Source of the DNA: a virus | Reading direction: 5' to 3' (one strand) | DNA length: 47,587 bases | Virus record (IMG/VR): IMGVR_UViG_3300020428_000021 | Coordinates: 1 to 47,587 of that record | Part shown: piece after piece, positions 1-6,673 of the stretch | Layout: each line of letters begins with the position of its first letter | Position numbering within the stretch: position 1 is the stretch's first letter | The notes under the pieces: generated by a model | Told to the model about the DNA's origin: nothing | Database searches by the model: none | What the model saw: the letters and a program-made list of their open reading frames with translations, nothing else | Program-made: the position numbers and the translations under genes

Positions 1-2
1 CT

Positions 3-389
3 AGTGACAATGTGTTTAGTGCTTACCCAGGTGTACGTAAGAAAGGCACTAAGAATAAGGTTGGTTTATTAGAAGCATTTGAGGATAAAGACCTTAAAGG
101 CTACAACTGGAATAACTTAATGCTACAACGTTGGGTAGATCATAACGGTGAAGAGCATCGTGTACTTGACGACTACGAACGTAATAGGATATTAATTGAC
201 TTAACTGCACAGCCTAAAGACGTAAGAGATAAAATTACAAGTACTATACAGACGTCAATTGATGAAAATAAAAATATTAGCCAGGTTGGTGTAAGACTTA
301 TGAAATTCTGTAATTTATACGACTTAAAGAAAATATCAGATCAAGCACAAGCATACGCCGAACCATTGAATGCGAGGTATATGGTATGA
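3..389 (+). CDS. Hypothetical protein, C-terminal fragment cut by window edge
   Basis: The reading frame is open to the first bases of the window (codons for S-D-N precede the GTG at position 12), so that GTG is probably an internal valine and the true start lies outside. About 129 residues are visible. They are mostly charged and likely helical, with a segment around LDDYERNRILIDLTAQPKD and no cysteine-rich or transmembrane signature. The stop codon overlaps the next gene's start by four bases (ATGA), which points to co-transcription and translational coupling in a plus-strand block of small genes. I do not recognise the family and assign no function. Confidence 0.75.
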   Translation, partial: SDNVFSAYPGVRKKGTKNKVGLLEAFEDKDLKGYNWNNLMLQRWVDHNGEEHRVLDDYERNRILIDLTAQPKDVRDKITSTIQTSIDENKNISQVGVRLMKFCNLYDLKKISDQAQAYAEPLNARYMV

Positions 390-862
390 CAACTGATTTC
401 AAAGCAAAGCCAGTTTTAGAAGATAAGTTTTGGATTGTTGAAGAACAAGGTCAAAAAATTGGTACATTAAGAAAGAACGAAGATAAGTTTGTTTTTAGTA
501 ATGAAAACGGTGTTAAGTTCTATCATAATAAGAAAAGTATTTTAAGTGATTATGGCAAAGACTTTTTTGTTGCTAAAATTGTAAAAGAAGCTGATGATTC
601 TGATCCTAAAGAAGTACACGGATATAAATGTAGTACTAAGCCACATAACTCTATGTTTGATATACAGAAGCGTTTACCTTTGTTTACAAAGAGTCGTGAC
701 TCAAAGAGTTTGTATTGTTCAGGGTATTATGTCATTAGATTCGATAAAGGATGGGTTAAATCGTTCTGTCCTAAGCTCATTACACTACAACGGTATGCGT
801 ATAAAGGGCCATTTAAGACTGATTTAGAGATGAAACAGGTGTTATCTAATGTCAACAAATAA
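386..862 (+). CDS. Conserved hypothetical protein, 158 aa
   Basis: This soluble protein of unknown function starts at an ATG that overlaps the previous stop (ATGA). The N-terminal part (about residues 10-60) alternates charged and aromatic residues as in a small beta-rich domain (FWIVEEQGQKIGTLRKNEDK). The C-terminal third carries a motif around KGWVKSFCPKLITLQRYAYK followed by GPFKT. From memory, proteins with this ending occur in marine T4-like phages as unannotated genes, but that is recollection and not a search result. There is no signal peptide or membrane segment. Its end overlaps the next gene by 14 bases. Confidence 0.8.
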   Translation: MTTDFKAKPVLEDKFWIVEEQGQKIGTLRKNEDKFVFSNENGVKFYHNKKSILSDYGKDFFVAKIVKEADDSDPKEVHGYKCSTKPHNSMFDIQKRLPLFTKSRDSKSLYCSGYYVIRFDKGWVKSFCPKLITLQRYAYKGPFKTDLEMKQVLSNVNK

Positions 863-1097
863 CCTTCCGCAATCACTTCCTACCATTGAAAAGATACTAC
901 AACGCATTGCAATTGCAGAAAAGTCACAGCAAAAAGACATAAGAATAACACTACAAGAAGCACGGTCACTTACACTAGAACTATCGCTGTTTACATCTAA
1001 ACTAGGCACTGTTGTAGCGTCTATAGATGAACAATTAAAGCAAATCAAGCAGAACAGTGAGCAAGTTGAAGTGAAATTTGAAGGCGGTCAGTTCTAA
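849..1097 (+). CDS. Small hypothetical helical protein, 82 aa
   Basis: This small protein has almost uninterrupted helical character: leucine and isoleucine recur at heptad-like spacing from about residue 10 to 70, and the tail is acidic (VEVKFEGGQF). A short coiled coil that forms dimers, or helps larger complexes assemble, would fit, but that is inference. The gene starts inside the 3' end of the upstream gene (14-base overlap) and closes the first cluster of three overlapping small genes. A late-promoter-like element follows its stop. No known family was recognised. Confidence 0.75.
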   Translation: MSTNNLPQSLPTIEKILQRIAIAEKSQQKDIRITLQEARSLTLELSLFTSKLGTVVASIDEQLKQIKQNSEQVEVKFEGGQF

Positions 1098-1102
1098 AAA
1101 AG

Positions 1103-1110
1103 GATAAATA
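1103..1110 (+). promoter_or_regulatory. T4-type late promoter element (GATAAATA)
   Basis: GATAAATA differs by one base from the T4 late promoter core TATAAATA, which is read by sigma factor gp55 in T4. It lies in the 44-base gap before the 1142 gene, 31 bases upstream of its start codon, with an AAAAGGA ribosome site between the two. The same core occurs upstream of several minus-strand late genes in this window. The assignment rests on motif and position only. Confidence 0.6.
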
Positions 1111-1141
1111 TATACGTAGTTAATTAAAAGGATTACGTATA

Positions 1142-1426
1142 ATGAGTAGACCAAAACCAACAGTGCTTCTCGAACATGTCAATCGAGAATCATATAAGAC
1201 AGAACAAGTATTAGAGAGCGAAGCAATTTGGGCGGTCTTCTATAAGGGAAAGCCGTTTAACTTAAAAAGCGGAAGTATGGTATCAAGCTATCCCGGACCG
1301 AAGTATAAAAAAGTATCGTTTTCTAATCCTGGACACGCTAGAAATTTAGCAAAGAAACTAAATGCACTTTTTAATACTGAAGAGTTTGCGGTATACACGC
1401 TTACTTCTGGAGCAAAAGAAGAGTAA
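1142..1426 (+). CDS. Conserved hypothetical protein, 94 aa
   Basis: This small basic protein opens with MSRPKPTVLLEHVNRESYK and contains a central PGPKYKKVSFSNPGHARNLA segment. I recall near-identical architecture in unannotated genes of marine T4-like phages, with no function known to me. The start is supported by an AAAAGGA ribosome site about ten bases upstream and by the late promoter element before it, so it is probably the first gene of its own transcript. The Pro-Gly-Pro and NPGHA turns, with alternating lysines, suggest a compact alpha/beta fold that may bind nucleic acid or an acidic partner; this is a guess. Confidence 0.82.
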   Translation: MSRPKPTVLLEHVNRESYKTEQVLESEAIWAVFYKGKPFNLKSGSMVSSYPGPKYKKVSFSNPGHARNLAKKLNALFNTEEFAVYTLTSGAKEE

Positions 1427-1432
1427 TGACAC

Positions 1433-1831
1433 ATGGATCAAAAGGACAATTATACAAAGGTATTTCTGAAAGCCGCTAATCAGCCTTTTGACACCCCCGA
1501 CATAAAAGATAAGAGAACATTATGGTGGTATAACATTCGTGATGTTGGCGGGCTACGTCTAACGGACGAAGCTAAAATGCATATCGAACAAATAGCAAAA
1601 ATTAGAACCTACAAAGTAGACTTTCCAAAAGAATTTAAAATAACACCTAAAGTGCTTTTATGGCTTGACAATTTTATTGAATCACCGTATTATATAACTA
1701 AGAAAACAATAACCGTACTTAAAGAAAGGTCTGCTTTTGAATTGTACTTGTTTAGTGGAGATATCAGTAAAATGGGCTATAATAAAGCATTGTCCAAAAG
1801 ACTTTCTGAAGAAACCGTGGACCAAGATTAA
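1433..1831 (+). CDS. Conserved hypothetical protein, 132 aa
   Basis: This soluble protein has a distinctive aromatic motif, TLWWYNIRDVGGLRLTDEAK (about residues 28-47). A mixed alpha/beta C-terminal half follows, with several lysine-rich helices (YYITKKTITVLKERSAFELY). It starts six bases after the previous stop, so it should share that transcript. A competing ATG at 1426 would give only a 17-codon frame and was rejected. I remember this motif from unannotated marine phage genes but cannot assign a role. There is no signal peptide or membrane segment. Confidence 0.82.
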   Translation: MDQKDNYTKVFLKAANQPFDTPDIKDKRTLWWYNIRDVGGLRLTDEAKMHIEQIAKIRTYKVDFPKEFKITPKVLLWLDNFIESPYYITKKTITVLKERSAFELYLFSGDISKMGYNKALSKRLSEETVDQD

Positions 1832-1851
1832 CATTCATAAACATAGCATAT

Positions 1852-1859
1852 AATAAATA
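1852..1859 (+). promoter_or_regulatory. Possible late promoter element (AATAAATA)
   Basis: AATAAATA resembles the T4 late core and sits in the 31-base gap before the 1863 gene. It ends only three bases before the GTG start. If it works, transcription would begin at or just after that codon, making the message leaderless or moving translation to an internal start. The region is AT-rich, so chance occurrence is quite possible. Confidence 0.35.
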
Positions 1860-1862
1860 TTA

Positions 1863-2135
1863 GTGATGATAGAACTTAATCCATTAGATGTACTGCGTTC
1901 AAGAGAACTTAAGACTATGCCTCCACACTTTGCAAAGTTGCAGGTGTCGAGCAATGATCGCTATGATCGTAGACTTTATGAATGGGTTAAGACTAATACA
2001 AGTGGAAGGTACTGTATTAATACATATCCTTCTGCTAAAGAAAATACGTTCAAGTCTGCTACATTTGTAGGCTTTGAAGAAGAGAAAGAACTAACATATT
2101 TTATGTTAGCTTGTCCATACTTAAGGAGAAACTAG
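1863..2135 (+). CDS. Hypothetical protein, about 90 aa
   Basis: This small soluble protein begins with GTG-ATG; either codon, or a later ATG at 1918 (before PPHFAKLQV), could be the start. The visible features are an aromatic, basic core (NDRYDRRLYEWVKTNTSGRY) and a C-terminal half that reads as beta strand then helix (SATFVGFEEEKELTYFMLAC). Two cysteines are present but do not form a metal motif. The gene ends one base before the next start, so the two are probably co-translated. The family is unknown to me, and the start is uncertain because a possible promoter lies almost on top of it. Confidence 0.72.
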   Translation: MMIELNPLDVLRSRELKTMPPHFAKLQVSSNDRYDRRLYEWVKTNTSGRYCINTYPSAKENTFKSATFVGFEEEKELTYFMLACPYLRRN

Positions 2136-2136
2136 A

Positions 2137-2448
2137 ATGGCTGAAGAAAATAAGACGCCGGAAACGGTTACAGAAGCAGCGCCACAAAGTGGTCCTGTTC
2201 CTACACCAGGTGTAGATCAAAATGCACCTGCACCAGAAGCTGGGGAACCAGCAGCACCAGATCTTAACATTAGTGATCTTAATGCAGTAAAAAGCATTAT
2301 TGAAGTTGCTACACAAAGAGGTGCATTTAAAGCAACTGAATTAGAAGCAGTTGGTAAAGCATTTAACAAACTAACAGCATTTTTAGATCATGTTGTTAAA
2401 CAACAACAGGCTGCTGCACCAGGGGCACCTGAAGGAGGACAGCAATAA
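2137..2448 (+). CDS. Small acidic Pro/Ala-rich protein with helical C-terminal domain
   Basis: Residues 1 to about 48 are a low-complexity, acidic Pro/Ala/Glu stretch that should be disordered. Residues about 48-88 form a compact helical domain (SDLNAVKSIIEVATQRGAFK), and a short Gln/Ala/Gly/Pro tail follows. A start site AAGGAGAAAC lies just upstream. Its stop overlaps the next start as TAATG, so the two genes are translationally coupled and may act together. I recall this helical domain in marine T4-like phage hypothetical proteins. No catalytic residues are evident; a scaffolding or adaptor role would fit but is unproven. Confidence 0.82.
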   Translation: MAEENKTPETVTEAAPQSGPVPTPGVDQNAPAPEAGEPAAPDLNISDLNAVKSIIEVATQRGAFKATELEAVGKAFNKLTAFLDHVVKQQQAAAPGAPEGGQQ

Positions 2449-3071
2449 TGGCTAAGGAAATTAAACACGTTGGTAAAATGACCAACACTGGCGATGCTGT
2501 AGCTGTAGTATTTAGAACTATTCCAGGTGAATCAAACCAGGCACTAGTACTACAAACTGCAACGTTACCTGATATCTATCACGATAGTTTGATGAAACTA
2601 ATCGAAACAGATCAAGCTCAAGAAGCATATGAACTTGGTGAGTTCATGTTTAGAAATTCTTTCCCAGACGGAAGACCAATGTTACAATCAATGCAGGCTG
2701 ATAATAGACTTATTAAAGTTGACACATCAAATGTAACAATGACACCTTCATCACAGTCAGCGATACAGTTAAGCGAACTTAACGCTTTAATTGCTGAACA
2801 GAAAGGTGTTAGCATTGATGAGTTACACAAGTTTGTAAGTGGTGCACCAGATGAAGCTGCTACAAACCCAAGTACACCAGCACCGGCACAGCCTGTGACT
2901 GAAGCAGTTGCGCCAACAGATTCGGGTGTGTTAAGTGACAACGATCTTGCTAAATCTTATCGCTCACAAGCAGATAGATTAAGTAAAGAGGCAGCACAAC
3001 TAAGACGCCAAGCTGAAGAACTTGTTCCTACGAAGAAGGCTTCTAAAGCAAAAGTGTCAGAGAGTGCCTAG
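2448..3071 (+). CDS. Conserved hypothetical protein with coiled-coil tail, 207 aa
   Basis: The protein has three parts. An N-terminal folded domain (about residues 1-125) opens MAKEIKHVGKMTNTGDAVAV and includes FRTIPGESNQALVL and FPDGRPMLQSMQADNR. A Pro/Ala/Thr linker covers about 128-160. A basic C-terminal helix follows (SYRSQADRLSKEAAQLRRQA) that should form a coiled coil. The start is coupled to the upstream gene by TAATG. I recall the N-terminal domain as a conserved, unannotated protein of cyanophage-type genomes. The layout suits a structural or assembly adaptor that binds partners through the coiled coil, but no function is established. Confidence 0.82.
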   Translation: MAKEIKHVGKMTNTGDAVAVVFRTIPGESNQALVLQTATLPDIYHDSLMKLIETDQAQEAYELGEFMFRNSFPDGRPMLQSMQADNRLIKVDTSNVTMTPSSQSAIQLSELNALIAEQKGVSIDELHKFVSGAPDEAATNPSTPAPAQPVTEAVAPTDSGVLSDNDLAKSYRSQADRLSKEAAQLRRQAEELVPTKKASKAKVSESA

Positions 3072-3372
3072 TAAGCATTACTTTAAACCACCGAAGCATC
3101 TGGTTAAAGAATGGCCAGAGGTTTTTGACGACCTCTACATGAACACTATGCCTGTTGCATATTTAGATGCAATGATTTTAGAATTTAGTGATGGTAGAGT
3201 TTGGGAGATTGATGTTAAAGAACATCTCGTAGGAGATGATCCTGATAGTGTAGCAAAAAAAATGTTACAAACTATGAATGAATATAAAGATACTATTAAG
3301 AAAGTAGACTTTAAAATTAATGTTGATCTTCTAAAGAAAGAAATAAAAGATCGAACAGATCAGATATTGTAG
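3064..3372 (+). CDS. Conserved hypothetical protein, 103 aa (GTG start)
   Basis: The frame could be opened from a TTG at 3022, but the added residues (FLRRRLLKQKCQR) are an out-of-frame reading of the previous gene's lysine-rich tail. I prefer the GTG at 3064, which gives PSKHYFKPPKHLVKEWPEVF at the N-terminus and overlaps the upstream stop by eight bases. The central part is acidic with alternating strands (DAMILEFSDGRVWEIDVKEH), and the C-terminus is a charged helix (KINVDLLKKEIKDRTDQIL). It is the last gene of the plus-strand block and ends 15 bases before the terminator hairpin. No function recognised. Confidence 0.78.
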   Translation: MPSKHYFKPPKHLVKEWPEVFDDLYMNTMPVAYLDAMILEFSDGRVWEIDVKEHLVGDDPDSVAKKMLQTMNEYKDTIKKVDFKINVDLLKKEIKDRTDQIL

Positions 3373-3387
3373 TTTCTCACACTTGGG

Positions 3388-3418
3388 GAGTTAGTAGAAA
3401 TACTAACTCTCTTTTTTT
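3388..3418 (+). terminator. Intrinsic terminator of the plus-strand block
   Basis: A perfect 9-bp inverted repeat (GAGTTAGTA / TACTAACTC, at 3388-3396 and 3401-3409) encloses a GAAA tetraloop and is followed by a T-rich tract TCTTTTTTT (3410-3418). This is a classical Rho-independent terminator for plus-strand transcription. The T-tract includes the first two bases of the reverse-complemented stop codon (3417-3419) of the convergent dehydrogenase gene. Read on the minus strand, the hairpin lacks a U-tract, so it is directional. Confidence 0.9.
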
Positions 3419-4595
3419 ATCTTGTATTTCCGTAATGAATAACTTCGTGCTTATCCGATGTGTAAGAACGCCACGGATCAACTACAACTGAATCATCTGA
3501 TAGTTCTACATAAAGCTCTGGATGAGCTAAAAGAACACAAGCTCTAAAAGGTCCTGGATCTGCACCAAATACTAATGGATCAACTTGCATAGGATTATAG
3601 TCATACTCTGTACAATACTGTGCAACTAGTAAAGCATAACTCCCATCAATATAAGGTACACCTGGTTTATAAGAAATACCATTAATAAGAATAGGAAGTT
3701 CTTTTTCTTTTGCAATATCACAAAGTTTTAGTGCAATATTTTGTGCTTGAACTTCTCTAGCATTCATAACTGCATCAAATATATCATAACCAAGATCTAG
3801 TTTCTTTGCCATGTATCTAAGTGCAATATTATCTCTTGGGTGACAACTGCCGCCATCTCCCATTCCTGCTTTCATGTAACTTGGTCCCATAATACGCTGT
3901 GTGCTTTCTGCAAGTGCTGTAGTAACTACATCAACATTTATATTACCTTGCTTTTCAGCAACGTCTTGTATCATGTTTACAAGTCCAATCTTTGTACTAA
4001 TAAATGTATTGTAGAATACTTTGATACATTCGCATTCGTCCCAAGTACCAATTACATAACGTGTATCGTTTTCCATACATGTATCATAAAAATCTCTAAG
4101 CTCTTTAGCATCGCCAGTTTCACTGCCATCTTCTGTGCCAATCATAACCATTTCAGGATTGACCATATCCCAAGCAACTGTACCCATAGCAATCAAATAA
4201 GGATTATAAACAAAACGTGTGTTAGTTACTAAAGGAACAAACTCACGTCTTACTGTGCCAGGTAATACTGTACTAATAAGCACAAGCATTTGGTTTTTGT
4301 TCATATACCTGTCTGCTTCCTTTAAACAATCAATAACAATATCGTATTGGAAGTCTTTAGGTTCTAGGTGTGCTGTTGGTGCTTTACCATCATAGTTTGG
4401 ATCATGTGGAGTAGGTACTGCAACAAATACAATGTCTGCTACTTCTGCTACTTCTTTAATTGTTTCTTCTACAATGACATAGTCGCTGTCTAACGATTTG
4501 TCTACATCATAACCAAGAACAGCATGTCCTTTTTTGGCAATTACTTCTGCACAAGGCATACCCAATTTGCCTAGTCCAATAAATCCAATTTTCAT
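3417..4595 (-). CDS. UDP-glucose/GDP-mannose dehydrogenase family protein
   Basis: This enzyme of nucleotide-sugar metabolism is predicted to oxidise a UDP- or GDP-hexose twice with NAD+ to the uronic acid. At the N-terminus GFIGLGKLGMP gives the Rossmann GxGxxG (Gly7, Gly9, Gly12). STVLPGT (about 109-114) is the usual family motif. GGSCHPRD holds the expected catalytic Cys251 and sits in the substrate-binding middle domain. NGISYKPGVPYIDGS and VVDPWR mark the UDP-binding C-terminal domain. At 392 residues it is near full family length (about 390-450) and looks intact. Exact substrate (UDP-Glc, UDP-ManNAc or similar) cannot be told. It is separated from the glycosyltransferase operon by 141 bases and has its own late-promoter element with an AGAAAGG ribosome site. 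Confidence 0.93.
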   Translation of the reverse strand: MKIGFIGLGKLGMPCAEVIAKKGHAVLGYDVDKSLDSDYVIVEETIKEVAEVADIVFVAVPTPHDPNYDGKAPTAHLEPKDFQYDIVIDCLKEADRYMNKNQMLVLISTVLPGTVRREFVPLVTNTRFVYNPYLIAMGTVAWDMVNPEMVMIGTEDGSETGDAKELRDFYDTCMENDTRYVIGTWDECECIKVFYNTFISTKIGLVNMIQDVAEKQGNINVDVVTTALAESTQRIMGPSYMKAGMGDGGSCHPRDNIALRYMAKKLDLGYDIFDAVMNAREVQAQNIALKLCDIAKEKELPILINGISYKPGVPYIDGSYALLVAQYCTEYDYNPMQVDPLVFGADPGPFRACVLLAHPELYVELSDDSVVVDPWRSYTSDKHEVIHYGNTR

Positions 4596-4621
4596 TTATT
4601 CTACCCTTTCTATTGTTTCTA

Positions 4622-4629
4622 GTATTTAC
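4622..4629 (-). promoter_or_regulatory. Late promoter element (TGTAAATAC) for the dehydrogenase gene
   Basis: On the minus strand the sequence TGTAAATAC occurs 26 bases upstream of the dehydrogenase ATG and is followed by an AGAAAGG ribosome site. It matches the other minus-strand late elements in the window (ATAAATAC or GTAAATAC) and differs by one base from the T4 late core. Confidence 0.6.
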
Positions 4630-4643
4630 AATTCAACATTAAA

Positions 4644-4717
4644 ACGCTGTTTAAGCCTGGCTTTTTACGCTGATACACAAGTAATGCTTATGTATGTTAA
4701 CCACGCTGTATGACGCT
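4644..4717. repeat. Three ACGCTG copies plus one ACGCTT in the largest intergenic gap
   Basis: The 141-base gap at 4596-4736 is the longest non-coding stretch in the window. ACGCTG occurs at 4644, 4667 and 4703, and ACGCTT at 4713. Spacing is irregular (23, 36 and 10 bases) and does not suggest a tandem array. They lie upstream of the dehydrogenase promoter in its direction of reading, where regulator sites would be expected, but they may be chance. Nothing else was recognised in the gap: no tRNA and no convincing terminator. Confidence 0.3.
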
Positions 4718-4736
4718 TAAAATGCGTTTTAGACAC

Positions 4737-5882
4737 CTAATTCATAGGCTTTATTAAGTGGTTTCTCCCTTGTAAAACCCTATAATTATATTGTGCAATT
4801 TCACGCACTTTGGAATGCCATTCTCTAAATTCTGCACCTTTCAAATTGCACAATCTTTCAATTTCATCTACAATTGCTATTGCTCGATCTCCGTGATCTT
4901 CAATCTTATCGTATCCTTCATTTATATGAGGATGATAAGATCTGTATCCTAACTTTTTAAGATATTGCAATGTATTTGGAGAACCTATCAACACATACGG
5001 ATGCCCCATACCAATACATTTAAATATTTTTTCACTTAGGAACGGAACGTCCTCGTAGAATGTTGTTTCACTAATTACACTAAAATATGTTTCTTGATAG
5101 TACTTATGTATTGATAGTTGGTGTTCTGCTCTATTAGTAACAAGATCCTCTTCATCAAGATACATTGGCGTTAACTGTTGTACGTCAGAAGAACGTTTTA
5201 AAACACGAGAAATCTCTTTATGGGTTTCGTGGTTTGTTTCCAATCGGTTCCATACATGTTTCCAATCTAAATTATCGTCTGACGGTCCTAGGCTAACATA
5301 TCCATCATCTAGTAATCCTCTATCATGAAGTAGTGTAACCATTAACGGTCTGTGCAAACGCCAGCGTCTATTTAGATTAAGATATTTTTTAGAGTACTTG
5401 CGTTTCTTTTCCATGGTAGGTAAATTTCTACGCTGTAGTATTGTATCTTTGCCAGTATTTTCAAATAAAGTAAACCACATAATTTTAATAGGCTCTACAT
5501 TATTTTTCTTACAATAATTTAATGCGTATTTGTACATAGTAGGTACACCAGATAAAAACACAACTTGACTTGTTGGTATGTCATATTTTTGTATGATATC
5601 ATTATAAATGGCATCTAAACTGTCATAAAAGAACTCTAACGAGTTGTCTAGTACTAATGAAATCTGTTTAAGTTGTAATTTAAGAATCGTTTCTTGATCT
5701 AAAATCGTATCTAAAGGAAAATATTTAAAACTTCTTGCATTAGAAAACATTATGAAATAGTAATCTTGTTTTAGTTTGATACGTCCTAGTTCAGCAGGAT
5801 TGGTATCTATAGTAACTTTCTGAGGATTATTATCATCGTATGTTATAAGGTACGGTAAATTATCGTTATTCAAACAAGCCAT
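4737..5882 (-). CDS. Putative glycosyltransferase-like protein (paralogue of 6660-7898)
   Basis: Residues 1 to about 150 form a poorly conserved domain that includes a small Rossmann-like stretch (SQVVFLSGVPTMYKYALNYC). The C-terminal half has the signature SEKIFKCIGMGHPYVLIGSP followed by LKKLGYRSYHP. This resembles the donor-binding C-terminal segment of fucosyltransferase/exostosin-type GT-B enzymes, where a conserved E-K with a following G-x-P/H-x-V/I holds the nucleotide sugar. The same signature and an LNRxxRxHR segment recur in the gene two places upstream, so the two are paralogues. Start and upstream stop overlap as TAATG. It is the last gene of the long operon. Activity and sugar are unknown; glycosyltransferase is an inference from a short motif. 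Confidence 0.7.
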   Translation of the reverse strand: MACLNNDNLPYLITYDDNNPQKVTIDTNPAELGRIKLKQDYYFIMFSNARSFKYFPLDTILDQETILKLQLKQISLVLDNSLEFFYDSLDAIYNDIIQKYDIPTSQVVFLSGVPTMYKYALNYCKKNNVEPIKIMWFTLFENTGKDTILQRRNLPTMEKKRKYSKKYLNLNRRWRLHRPLMVTLLHDRGLLDDGYVSLGPSDDNLDWKHVWNRLETNHETHKEISRVLKRSSDVQQLTPMYLDEEDLVTNRAEHQLSIHKYYQETYFSVISETTFYEDVPFLSEKIFKCIGMGHPYVLIGSPNTLQYLKKLGYRSYHPHINEGYDKIEDHGDRAIAIVDEIERLCNLKGAEFREWHSKVREIAQYNYRVLQGRNHLIKPMN

Positions 5883-6673
5883 TATAACCGTCCTGGAATG
5901 TTATCATCTTCGTTCCACCATTTTTCTAGGTCATGAAAATTTCTTGCTTTTAATACTTTTTGATTTGTGTGTGCAACAAATTGTTTCATCTTTTCTGTTA
6001 TATTATGATTTGGTAAGCATTTAGAAATGTATTCTAAATAGTGTTCAGGTCTAGGGTGATAATCAGCAGTCTGCCCAGTGCTGTTGTGTCCACGTATTGG
6101 CGTCTGTGGCCATACACCGTTAAGCACAGTACTAAGTATGTCTGGTTTTATTGCTGCTAGTGTTGAAGCATATAATCTTTTAATATCTCCGTAGTCGCTA
6201 TTTTTCATTTCCGGAGTTAAATTAAATGAGATCATATCGTCAATCTCAAAAGGTGCCATGTTCCACATTTGAAAATCAGCAAGTCCGTTCTTCATGTATT
6301 GTCTTGTTAATTCTATAAGTCCTAAATCTCTCATTAGATAAAATCTATAATCAAACCAGTCATGTACAAACTTAGCAGAGATATTATTTTGTGTTGTAAT
6401 GTTTCCTGATGTTATCCAATCTTCGTTCCTATATCTATCTTCACGTGTAACTGAACTCCACATAATAATAACTAAATCATCTTTGTTAAAATTATATCTT
6501 AAATTTGCTTCTACTAGTTGATTAGAAATATAAAGATTACCTGCTCCGGCTTTTCCGTAGTTTATAGTTTCTGGTATTTCTTGTTTAATGATATCAGACC
6601 AAGTTGGCCATTTATATCTAGTAAAACTACAACCAAATGTAAAACATCTTTTATATTTGTTAAACTGTTTCAA
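5882..6673 (-). CDS. SGNH/GDSL-family hydrolase-like protein
   Basis: This is a predicted esterase or deacylase. The N-terminal block FTFGCSFT carries the nucleophile Ser16, which replaces the usual GDS with GCS. NYGKAGAGN (about 38-46) fits the block II glycine and block III asparagine region, and DYHPRPEHY (Asp204, His206, with His211 nearby) fits the C-terminal Asp/His block. At 263 residues it is within the family range. There is no signal peptide, so it should act in the cytoplasm. Relatives often add or remove acetyl groups on carbohydrates, which suits its place between two glycosyltransferase-like genes, but the substrate is unknown. It overlaps the upstream gene by 14 bases and the downstream gene by TAATG. 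Confidence 0.78.
   Translation of the reverse strand: MKQFNKYKRCFTFGCSFTRYKWPTWSDIIKQEIPETINYGKAGAGNLYISNQLVEANLRYNFNKDDLVIIMWSSVTREDRYRNEDWITSGNITTQNNISAKFVHDWFDYRFYLMRDLGLIELTRQYMKNGLADFQMWNMAPFEIDDMISFNLTPEMKNSDYGDIKRLYASTLAAIKPDILSTVLNGVWPQTPIRGHNSTGQTADYHPRPEHYLEYISKCLPNHNITEKMKQFVAHTNQKVLKARNFHDLEKWWNEDDNIPGRL

Noticed and set aside
3022-3063. TTG-started N-terminal extension of the last plus-strand gene
   Set aside because: It is an out-of-frame reading of the upstream gene's lysine-rich end; the GTG at 3064 gives a more natural N-terminus.
3840-4232. Plus-strand frame of 130 residues opposite the dehydrogenase
   Set aside because: The opposite strand has the catalytic cysteine and Rossmann motifs. 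The frame is cysteine/histidine rich in a random manner and lacks a ribosome site.
4653-4666. AAGCC-T-GGCTT palindrome followed by T's, resembling a plus-strand terminator
   Set aside because: The loop would be one base, so the stable stem shrinks to three pairs, and no plus-strand gene lies upstream.
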